A DNA stretch of 6,598 bases from positions 7,335 through 13,932 of the forward strand of contig LWDN01000020.1 in assembly GCA_002083515.1 (NCBI GenBank). The letters are read 5' to 3'. The notes below the pieces were generated by a model, which was given only the letters and a program-made list of their open reading frames with translations, had not been told where the DNA came from and searched no databases. The position numbers and the translations under genes were made by a program. Positions 1 through 5,442 of the stretch are shown piece after piece. The DNA comes from Proteobacteria bacterium HN_bin10 (GTDB lineage Bacteria; Pseudomonadota; Alphaproteobacteria; Caulobacterales; Aquidulcibacteraceae). Position 1 is the stretch's first letter. The number at the start of each line of letters is the position of its first letter.

Positions 1-2504
1 TCGAACGCATGCCGAAGCTGCAAACGGCCTGCAGCACGCCGGTCGCCGAGGGCATGGTGGTCCGCACCGCTACCACGGTCGTCAACGACGCCCACAAGTC
101 CGTGCTCGAGTTCATTCTGGCCAATCACCCGTTGGACTGTCCCGTCTGCGATCAGGGCGGCCGCTGCGACCTGCAGGACTTTTCGCACGAGTACACGCCG
201 ACGACCAGCCGGTTCATCGAGGTGAAGCGGATCTTCCAGAAGGAGTATTTCAGCCCGCTCATCGAAAAGCAGATGAATCGCTGCGTGCAGTGCCTGCGCT
301 GCGTCCGCTACTGCGACGAAGTGCTGGACGTCAAGGCCCTGGCGCCCATCAACCGCGGGACGATGACCGAGATCAAGCACTTCACGAGCCACGAGCTGGA
401 CTGCGAGTTCTGCGGCGGCTGCGTGCAGATCTGCCCCGTCGGCGCGATCACGAGCCGCCTCTCCATGTACGAATTTCGTCCCTGGATGTTGAAGCGCGCG
501 GATTCCATCTGCGGGTACTGCGGCGACGGCTGCCAGATCACCTTTCAGACCAAGGGCAACGAGCTGGTCGAGGTCAACTCCTCCCACGGCGCCGGACGCA
601 ACAACGGCGATCTCTGCGCCCGCGGGTACTTCGGCTACCACGCCAACACCAGCCCGGACCGTCTGACGCATCCGCTGATCCGTCGCAACGGCCGGTTGGA
701 GGAGGCCACCTGGGAGGACGCGCTCGAATACGTCGCCGAGCGGACGCTGCAACTGAAGCTCACGCACGGATCGGGGGCCTTCGCCGGCCTCATCACCGCG
801 CGCTGCACGAATGAAGACCTCTTCGTCTTCCAGAAGTTCATGCGGCTGGTGCTGGGCACCAACGCCTTCGACTCCAGCGCCCGCTACGGCCACGTCAACG
901 GCATTCGCGCCCTCCGCCGGGTCCAGGGCACGCACCGCTGGAGCGTCTCGTTCGACGACATCGCGACCGCGGAAGCCCTCTTACTGGTGGGCACCAACAT
1001 CACGGAAGCCAATCCGATCACGGGCTTGAAGGTCAAAGAGGCGGTCAAAAAACATGGCGCGACCCTGATCACCGTCGAGAGCCTGGCGCCGGCCATCGGC
1101 ACGATCAGCAACATCACGAACCTCTCGACCCACCACTTCGCCGCGGCGCCCGGCCAGTTCAAAGCCGTGGTGCTGGGGTTGGTGAAGGCACTGGTCGAAG
1201 AGGGGCTGGTCGCGCTGCCGCTCGATCAGCGGGCCCCGAATTACGTGCAAGCCGTCGGCGGGGCGCTGCGGCAACTGCCCTGGGCCGCCGTCGAACAGGC
1301 ATCGGGCGCCTCGGCCGATGCCCTCCGCACCGCTGCGCGCGCCTTTGCCCGCACGAGCCGCGCGGTCATCCTGGTGGGGCCCGGCGTATTGCGCGCCGAT
1401 GGAGGGGCCGAACTGGTCACGACCCTGCTGGATTTCTTGCTGCTCACGGGCCATCACGATCGGCCCGGCTGCGGCGTCGCCCCCTTGGCGGAAGAAAACA
1501 ACGAACAGGGGGCCATCGAGATGGGCGCCGTGCCGGAGTATTTCCCGGGCGTCTCCGAGAGCACCGACCGCACGGCCAAGGACCGGCTCGCGTCTCTCTG
1601 GAAAGAAGAGTTGCCGACCACACCGGGCCGCCGGCTCATGGAGATCTTGGAGGACGCACGGGCCGGGCGGGTGAAGGCGGCCTTCGTCGTCGGCGAGAAT
1701 CCCGTCGGATCGCTCCCCCCCTCGGCTCAGGCGCAGGATGCGCTCGGCGCCCTGGAGCTCTTGGTCGTGCAGGAGCTCTTCATGACCGAGACGGCCGCGA
1801 TGGCCCATGTGGTGCTCCCCGCCTGTTCCTATGCGGAGAAATCCGGCGCCTTCGTCAACCAGGAAGGCGTGGTTCAACCCATCCATCCGGCGATCGATCC
1901 GGTGGGCGAGAGCCGGCCCGATTGGGAAATCCTGTCGGCCTTGTCCGTCTTGATGAGCGCGCCGCTGGAGTATGGGGACGCGAAGGAAATCGGCAAAGAA
2001 ATTCGCCAGGCCATCCCCGGCTATGGACGGCTGGGACCGCTTCACAAGGCCGCGAAGGCCGACTTGGCTGCGGTCGACCGCTATTTACACGAAGGCTACC
2101 AGCGCGATCTCGCGCAACGATATGCGTTGGGTGACGCGAGGCGCGAGGGGCGAAGCGCGGGGACGTTCACGCTGGTGGTTGGACAGAGCCTGTTCCATTC
2201 TGGGAAACTGTCGACCCATGCCAAGGGATTGCTGCAGATTCAGTCCGCCGGCGCCCTGTTGCTCAACCCCGCGGATGCCGGGCGGCTGGGGCTGGCCGAC
2301 GGCGATCGCGCGCGGCTCTCGAACGCGACCGGCCAGGCCACGGCGCCCGTCAAGCTCGCCGACCGGGTGCCGGAGGGGCTCGCGCTATTCCCGGAACATT
2401 TCGATCAGGAGGTTCGCCGCCTGTTGACGGTGCAGGTCGATCCACAGACCGGCGTGCCCATCTACAAAACGACGCAGGTAACGGTGGAAAAAGCATCACC
2501 ATGA
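1..2504 (+). CDS. nuoG: NADH-quinone oxidoreductase subunit G, 5' partial
   Basis: Iron-sulphur subunit of the cytoplasmic peripheral arm of complex I; it relays electrons from the NADH-oxidising module toward NuoI. The frame is open to the left edge: codons at 3-8 read Glu-Arg before the Met at 9, and the family's [2Fe-2S] domain normally precedes this point, so Met9 is not the start and roughly 50-60 residues are missing (inferred). Counting Met9 as residue 1: C8 is the last ligand of the [2Fe-2S] centre N1b; H40-x3-C44-x2-C47-x5-C53 is the His-ligated N5 centre; C92/C95/C98/C102 and C132/C135/C138/C142 form two ferredoxin-like motifs; C168/C171/C175/C203 match N7. A molybdopterin-oxidoreductase-type fold follows (about 215-690), then a dinucleotide-binding-like C-terminal domain (about 718-815). 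The segment SSARYGH (289-295) lies where formate dehydrogenases carry the Mo-binding Cys/Sec, and here it has none, so a non-catalytic role is expected. The stop TGA at 2502-2504 overlaps a heptamer repeat; nuoH follows after 85 nt. Confidence 0.96.
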   Translation, partial: ERMPKLQTACSTPVAEGMVVRTATTVVNDAHKSVLEFILANHPLDCPVCDQGGRCDLQDFSHEYTPTTSRFIEVKRIFQKEYFSPLIEKQMNRCVQCLRCVRYCDEVLDVKALAPINRGTMTEIKHFTSHELDCEFCGGCVQICPVGAITSRLSMYEFRPWMLKRADSICGYCGDGCQITFQTKGNELVEVNSSHGAGRNNGDLCARGYFGYHANTSPDRLTHPLIRRNGRLEEATWEDALEYVAERTLQLKLTHGSGAFAGLITARCTNEDLFVFQKFMRLVLGTNAFDSSARYGHVNGIRALRRVQGTHRWSVSFDDIATAEALLLVGTNITEANPITGLKVKEAVKKHGATLITVESLAPAIGTISNITNLSTHHFAAAPGQFKAVVLGLVKALVEEGLVALPLDQRAPNYVQAVGGALRQLPWAAVEQASGASADALRTAARAFARTSRAVILVGPGVLRADGGAELVTTLLDFLLLTGHHDRPGCGVAPLAEENNEQGAIEMGAVPEYFPGVSESTDRTAKDRLASLWKEELPTTPGRRLMEILEDARAGRVKAAFVVGENPVGSLPPSAQAQDALGALELLVVQELFMTETAAMAHVVLPACSYAEKSGAFVNQEGVVQPIHPAIDPVGESRPDWEILSALSVLMSAPLEYGDAKEIGKEIRQAIPGYGRLGPLHKAAKADLAAVDRYLHEGYQRDLAQRYALGDARREGRSAGTFTLVVGQSLFHSGKLSTHAKGLLQIQSAGALLLNPADAGRLGLADGDRARLSNATGQATAPVKLADRVPEGLALFPEHFDQEVRRLLTVQVDPQTGVPIYKTTQVTVEKASP

Positions 2505-2575
2505 AGGCCGAGCGAAGAGCGAGGAACCGGGGAGATTGGTCTTCCATTCATTGCTCATCGTTCATCACTCATCGC
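2502..2575. repeat. Paired heptamer arrays, nuoG/nuoH spacer
   Basis: The left run starts at the nuoG stop codon: 7-mers at 2502, 2509, 2516 and 2523 (TGAAGGC, CGAGCGA, AGAGCGA, GGAACCG). The right run has TCATTGC, TCATCGT, TCATCAC and TCATCGC at 2548, 2555, 2562 and 2569, in exact 7-nt register. The left run read on the opposite strand has the same polarity as the right run, so the two face each other. Complementarity between the arms is poorer than in the other spacers (my hand alignment pairs roughly two thirds of positions), so a stable stem is doubtful here. The element ends just before the nuoH Shine-Dalgarno sequence. Function unknown. Confidence 0.75.
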
Positions 2576-2576
2576 G

Positions 2577-2582
2577 AAGGAG
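2577..2582 (+). promoter_or_regulatory. Shine-Dalgarno site of nuoH
   Basis: AAGGAG, 7 nt before the GTG at 2590. It is the strongest ribosome-binding site in the window and fixes the nuoH start at GTG 2590 rather than the in-frame TTG at 2536, whose extra 18 codons would be translated from the heptamer array. Confidence 0.85.
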
Positions 2583-2589
2583 ATCGATC

Positions 2590-3657
2590 GTGGCTGAAGT
2601 AAGTGTCAAGTTGGCCTTTGCGTTGGCGCAGATCGCCGTCGTCATGGGGATCGTCCTCCTGACGGTCATGGCCCTGACGCTGGCGGAGCGGAAAGTGCTG
2701 GGATGGATGCAGGATCGGATGGGCCCGATGGAAGTCGGTCCCTACGGATTGCTGCAGCCGATCGCCGACGGGCTGAAGCTCTTTTTCAAGGAAGACATCA
2801 TCCCGGCCGGAGCGAACAAGTTTCTCTTCAGTCTCGCGCCGATCCTCGCCTTGGTCCCCGCCCTGATCGGCTTCGCGGTGGTGCCCTTCGGCCCCAATCA
2901 CGTGATCGAGGTCTGGGGCGTGCAGGTGAAGCCCTTCGTGATCAGCGACATCAATATCGGCATCCTCTACATCCTGGCCTTCACGTCGATCGGCGCCTAC
3001 GGCATCATCCTGGGCGGCTGGGCCTCGAACAGCAAGTACTCCCTGCTGGGCGGGCTGCGCTCGGCGGCCCAAGTGATCAGCTACGAATTGAACGTGGGCC
3101 TGGCCATTGTCGGCTGCCTCCTGCTGGCCGGCTCGCTGAGCCTGGTGAAGATCACGGAGGCGCAAACCGGCTGGTTCTGGAACTGGTTCATCTTTTCGCC
3201 GCCCTTTCCTCAGATCTTCGCCTTCGTGGTCTATGTGATCTCCGCCGTGGCCGAGACCAACCGAGTGCCCTTCGACCTGCCGGAGGCCGAGAGCGAATTG
3301 GTGGCCGGATTCTTTACGGAATACAGCGGTATGCGGTTCGCATTTTTCTTTCTGGCGGAATACGCCAACATGATTCTCGTGTCCTGCATCGCCGCCGCCC
3401 TCTTCCTCGGCGGCTGGAATGCGCCGGCGCCCTTCCTCCAATTCCACGGGTCGCTGGAGCACCTGGCTTGGGTCTCGGGCGTCATGTGGTTCGCCGCGAA
3501 GGTCTATTTCTTCCTGTTCCTGTTTTTCTGGCTGCGCGCCACGTTGCCGCGGTTGCGTTACGACCAGCTGATGCGGTTCGGTTGGAAGGTGATGCTGCCG
3601 ATCGCGCTGGGGAACATTCTCATCACGTCGATCGCGGCGTATCTGTTTCCGCGATAG
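2590..3657 (+). CDS. nuoH: NADH-quinone oxidoreductase subunit H
   Basis: Membrane subunit that forms the quinone-access chamber with NuoB and NuoD and links the electron-transfer arm to the proton-pumping arm. The protein is 355 aa from GTG 2590, in the usual size range, with about eight hydrophobic helices. The first helix (about 8-32) leads into the signature AERKVLGWMQDRMGP (32-46) and the loop GPYGLLQPIADGLKLFFKED (50-69). The second family signature, PFDLPEAESELVAGFFTEYS, spans about 227-246 and holds the cluster of conserved acidic residues (D229, E232, E234, E236, E244) on the cytoplasmic loop that interacts with the quinone chamber and central axis. The C-terminus keeps FFWLRATLPRLRYDQLMRFGWK, here cited only as a landmark near residues 313-334. 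The stop is TAG, unlike the TGA stops of the other complete genes, and the following heptamer array begins three nucleotides after it. It is co-oriented with nuoG and nuoI, so operon membership is likely. Confidence 0.97.
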   Translation: MAEVSVKLAFALAQIAVVMGIVLLTVMALTLAERKVLGWMQDRMGPMEVGPYGLLQPIADGLKLFFKEDIIPAGANKFLFSLAPILALVPALIGFAVVPFGPNHVIEVWGVQVKPFVISDINIGILYILAFTSIGAYGIILGGWASNSKYSLLGGLRSAAQVISYELNVGLAIVGCLLLAGSLSLVKITEAQTGWFWNWFIFSPPFPQIFAFVVYVISAVAETNRVPFDLPEAESELVAGFFTEYSGMRFAFFFLAEYANMILVSCIAAALFLGGWNAPAPFLQFHGSLEHLAWVSGVMWFAAKVYFFLFLFFWLRATLPRLRYDQLMRFGWKVMLPIALGNILITSIAAYLFPR

Positions 3658-3659
3658 GC

Positions 3660-3742
3660 TGGCAAGGGGCACGAGGCGATGGGCGATAGGCAAGAAAGAG
3701 GGGCTGAAGAACCTATGGCCCCTCGCCCCTCGCCCCTCGCCA
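3660..3742. repeat. Paired heptamer arrays forming a 31-position hairpin, nuoH/nuoI spacer
   Basis: The left run has five NGGCNNN units in exact register (GGC at 3661, 3668, 3675, 3682, 3689). The right run has three perfect GCCCCTC copies at 3718, 3725 and 3732, followed by GCC at 3739. Read from the opposite strand the left run is also GCC-type, so the runs are inverted with respect to each other. Hand pairing of 3660-3690 with 3712-3742 gives 25 Watson-Crick pairs of 31, mismatches at 3664, 3671, 3672, 3674, 3680 and 3685, with a purine-rich 21-nt loop (3691-3711). No T-run follows, so it does not look like an intrinsic terminator. The rest of the spacer (3743-3785) shows only a weak AGG at 3776-3778 as nuoI ribosome site. 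Confidence 0.85.
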
Positions 3743-3785
3743 ACAGTTTGCGCAATAGCCCGTTACGACATCGACAGGCGACCCG

Positions 3786-4328
3786 ATGACAAGACTGAAG
3801 GCCTGGATAAAAACAATCGTATTTTACGAACTCCTCGTGGGAATGAAGGCCACCTTGTCGCATCTCTTGCGCTACAAGCCGATCACGCTCCAGTACCCGC
3901 ACGAGAAGCGCACGCTGCCGGACAGCTATCGCGGCATGCTGGCCCTGCTCCGCTACGAAGACGGCACCGAAAAGTGCGTCGGCTGCGACCTCTGCGAGGC
4001 CGCCTGCCCGTCCCGCGTCATCAAGGTCATCAGCGCGGAAGTGCCCGGCGAACCCACCAAGCGGTACTCGAAGGAGTACTACATGGACATGACGCGCTGC
4101 CTCTTCTGCGGCCTCTGCGTCGACGCCTGCCCGGTGGACGCCCTCGGCATGACGCGGGAATTCGAATGGGCCGTCTACGACAAGCGCCAGCTCTTGCTGA
4201 ACAAGCAGCAGCTCCTGGCCATCGGGGACCGCTCGTTCCCGGTTCGCGAGAAGCGCATCGAGTTCCAGCATCCGAACGTCGCGTTTTTTAACGTCGCGTT
4301 CAAGCAACTCCCCCAAAAGCAAGGCTGA
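3786..4328 (+). CDS. nuoI: NADH-quinone oxidoreductase subunit I (2x[4Fe-4S] ferredoxin subunit)
   Basis: Peripheral-arm subunit that carries the N6a and N6b [4Fe-4S] clusters and passes electrons to the terminal N2 cluster on NuoB next to the quinone site. The protein is 180 aa, typical for the family. An amphipathic N-terminal stretch (about 1-30, with helix residues around ELLVGMKATLSHLL) is the usual membrane-surface anchor. The two cluster motifs are C64-x2-C67-x2-C70-x3-C74-P and C105-x2-C108-x2-C111-x3-C115-P; the fourth Cys of each motif ligates the other cluster in this fold. The family signature before the first motif (RYEDGTEKCVGCDLC, 56-70) and the EYYMDMTRCLFCGLC segment (97-111) are well conserved. 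The start ATG has only a weak AGG seven nt upstream. The stop is followed by a 17-nt gap to nuoJ, the one junction in the window without a heptamer array. Confidence 0.97.
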   Translation: MTRLKAWIKTIVFYELLVGMKATLSHLLRYKPITLQYPHEKRTLPDSYRGMLALLRYEDGTEKCVGCDLCEAACPSRVIKVISAEVPGEPTKRYSKEYYMDMTRCLFCGLCVDACPVDALGMTREFEWAVYDKRQLLLNKQQLLAIGDRSFPVREKRIEFQHPNVAFFNVAFKQLPQKQG

Positions 4329-4345
4329 CGCCGAACGGATTCGAC

Positions 4346-4876
4346 GTGGCCCATCTTTTCTTTCTCTACTTCGCCGCCGTGATTGTCGTGACGGGACTCC
4401 TCGTCGTCTCGCTGCGCAATCCCGTCTACAGCGCGCTCTCACTGCTGATTCTCTTCTTTCACGTGGCGGGTCTCTATGTGACCCTCCATGCGGAGTTTCT
4501 CGCGGCCGTCCAGGTGATCGTGTACGCAGGCGCCATCTTAGTGCTGTATCTCTTCGTCGTGATGCTGCTGAATCTCAAACGAGAAGATCGGTACCACGGC
4601 CAATTGCCGGTCGGCGGGCTCTTGGGCCTGACACTCCTGACGGAAGCGGTGTTGCTCTTCGCCTCGCGCCGCAGCGGCGCATCCGAGCCCGCCGCCGCTA
4701 CGGAGGCCGCAGCCGAGGCCGCCGGCAATACGGAAACGATCGGCGAGGTCTTGTACTCCACCTATCTGTTTCCCTTCGAGGTGGCCTCGCTGATTCTCCT
4801 GGTTGCGATGATCGGCGCGATCATTTTGGCGAAACGGGATCTCTTCGAAAAGGCAACGATGAACGCGGAGCGATGA
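4346..4876 (+). CDS. nuoJ: NADH-quinone oxidoreductase subunit J
   Basis: Membrane subunit next to NuoH, NuoA and NuoK; its third helix is known in other species to change conformation during turnover. The protein is 176 aa from GTG 4346, with about five hydrophobic helices. Visible conserved parts are LRNPVYSALSLLI (23-35), the helix-3 segment EFLAAVQVIVYAGAILVLYL (50-69) with the key Tyr60, and the last helix region ETIGEVLYSTYLFPFEVASL (130-149) leading to GAIILAKRD. The loop between helices 4 and 5 contains an Ala/Glu/Thr-rich low-complexity stretch (about 112-131). The C-terminal residues Met172-Arg176 and the stop are written by heptamer repeat units (TGA at 4874-4876 sits in the repeat register), so the tail sequence is probably a by-product of the repeat. 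No good Shine-Dalgarno is seen before the GTG; the 17-nt gap makes translational coupling to nuoI plausible. Confidence 0.95.
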   Translation: MAHLFFLYFAAVIVVTGLLVVSLRNPVYSALSLLILFFHVAGLYVTLHAEFLAAVQVIVYAGAILVLYLFVVMLLNLKREDRYHGQLPVGGLLGLTLLTEAVLLFASRRSGASEPAAATEAAAEAAGNTETIGEVLYSTYLFPFEVASLILLVAMIGAIILAKRDLFEKATMNAER

Positions 4877-5018
4877 GTGATGAACGCGGGCGCCAACGCA
4901 GACCCCGGAAGTCGGAAGGCTGAGCAGAAGAATCCCGATTCTACGCTCAGCGCTCAGCGCTTCTCGCTTATCGCTGCGTTCTCAGCGTTCAGCGTTCAGC
5001 GCTCATCGTTCATCGTTG
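4853..5018. repeat. Paired heptamer arrays forming a long hairpin, nuoJ/nuoK spacer
   Basis: The left run overlaps the end of nuoJ with units at 4853, 4860, 4867, 4874 and 4881 (such as TGAACGC, TGAGTGA). The right run holds ten units in unbroken 7-nt register from 4947 to 5016; seven fit TCA[GT]CG[CT] and three (4961, 4968, 4975) have decayed. Positions 4854-4865 pair perfectly with 5007-5018 (12 bp), and the stem continues imperfectly to 4890/4982, with mismatches at 4866, 4867, 4873, 4880 and 4888 and a few G-U pairs. The base of the stem therefore spans from inside nuoJ to the edge of the nuoK ribosome-binding site. No T-run follows, so a terminator is unlikely. Confidence 0.88.
4919..4951. 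repeat. Nested short hairpin inside the nuoJ/nuoK element
   Basis: GCTGAGC (4919-4925) is exactly complementary to GCTCAGC (4945-4951). Inside it, AGAATC (4929-4934) is complementary to GATTCT (4937-4942), leaving two bases at the tip, so one or two closing pairs would have to open. The right arm overlaps the first heptamer of the right-hand array. It lies in the loop of the larger stem described for this spacer. It has no downstream T-run; a role in RNA stability or processing is possible but not shown. Confidence 0.55.
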
Positions 5019-5021
5019 GAG
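5016..5021 (+). promoter_or_regulatory. Shine-Dalgarno site of nuoK
   Basis: TTGGAG, with GGAG at 5018-5021, seven nt before ATG 5029. Its first bases (5016-5018) belong to the last heptamer and pair with the nuoJ end in the predicted stem, so folding of the element could reduce access to this site. Confidence 0.65.
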
Positions 5022-5028
5022 ACCGCTG

Positions 5029-5331
5029 ATGGTGCCCCTTTCCTACTACGTCATCTTGAGCGCCATCTTGTTCATCACCGGCATGGTGGGCGTACTGATC
5101 AGGCGGAACATCATCGTCATTCTGCTGTCCGTCGAGCTCATGCTGAACGCGACCAACATCAACTTCGTCGCGTTCTCCTACTACGCCAAGAGTGTCGCCG
5201 GGCAGGTGTTCGTTTTCTTTGCCTTGACGGTCGCCGCGGCCGAAGTCGCCGTGGGCCTGGCGATCATCATCGCCCTGTACCGCAGCAAAGCCAGCATCAA
5301 CGTGGACGAGTTCCAACTCCTGAAATTGTGA
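5029..5331 (+). CDS. nuoK: NADH-quinone oxidoreductase subunit K
   Basis: Small membrane subunit (homologue of MrpC/ND4L) with three helices that contributes part of the proton path between NuoJ and NuoN. The protein is 100 aa, the same length as the E. coli protein. The two membrane glutamates needed for proton transfer in E. coli, Glu36 (in SVELMLNA) and Glu72 (in AAAEVAVGLAI), are present at the same residue numbers, as are the loop arginines Arg25 and Arg26. The start ATG 5029 has a good Shine-Dalgarno and gives exactly the family length, so the start is well supported. The stop codon TGA (5329-5331) is the first triplet of the first heptamer in the following spacer. The gene is flanked on both sides by inverted heptamer-array elements. 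Confidence 0.98.
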   Translation: MVPLSYYVILSAILFITGMVGVLIRRNIIVILLSVELMLNATNINFVAFSYYAKSVAGQVFVFFALTVAAAEVAVGLAIIIALYRSKASINVDEFQLLKL

Positions 5332-5439
5332 ACGCGGAACGATGAACGCTGAACGAAAGAAACCGCGGTGCCGGATTGAATTCGTGAATTCTTTAGACTC
5401 TTCCGTTCAACATTCAGCATTCAGCATTCATCGTTGACT
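5329..5439. repeat. Paired heptamer arrays forming a hairpin, nuoK/nuoL spacer
   Basis: The left run is TGAACGC, GGAACGA, TGAACGC, TGAACGA at 5329, 5336, 5343 and 5350, beginning with the nuoK stop codon. The right run is TCAACAT, TCAGCAT, TCAGCAT, TCATCGT at 5407, 5414, 5421 and 5428. Positions 5338-5355 pair with 5418-5435 in 16 of 18 positions (mismatches at 5347 and 5354), leaving a 62-nt loop. The loop contains two GAATTC copies separated by GT (5378-5391), a near-palindrome of uncertain meaning. The stem ends seven nt before the nuoL ATG. No T-run typical of a terminator follows. Confidence 0.86.
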
Positions 5440-5442
5440 CCC

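Noticed and set aside
9..11. ATG at 9 as the true nuoG start
   Set aside because: The frame is open to the window edge and the [2Fe-2S] domain's first three cysteines would be lost; C8 is the last ligand of that domain.
981..2045. Long open frame on the - strand inside nuoG (354 codons)
   Set aside because: It lies wholly opposite a well-recognised coding region in a GC-rich gene, and its translation is rich in Arg, Gly, His and Asp without any recognisable domain. It is a shadow frame.
2536..2589. Upstream in-frame TTG start for nuoH
   Set aside because: It would add 18 residues encoded by the heptamer array, has no matching family sequence, and a strong AAGGAG precedes GTG 2590.
2569..3693. 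Long open frame on the - strand opposite nuoH (374 codons)
   Set aside because: Its translation is hydrophilic and rich in Gln, Arg, Asp and His, as expected from the complement of a hydrophobic membrane protein gene; no domain is recognised.
3660..3742. Intrinsic (Rho-independent) terminator
   Set aside because: The stem is strong but no T-run follows the right arm, and operon genes continue downstream. The same holds for the J/K and K/L elements.
4947..5016. CRISPR array
   Set aside because: The repeats are contiguous 7-mers without spacers; no cas genes are present.
5378..5391. GAATTC-GT-GAATTC as a regulator-binding operator
   Set aside because: It is a short near-palindrome in the loop of a repeat element within an operon, with no promoter-like sequence nearby; not enough to support an operator.
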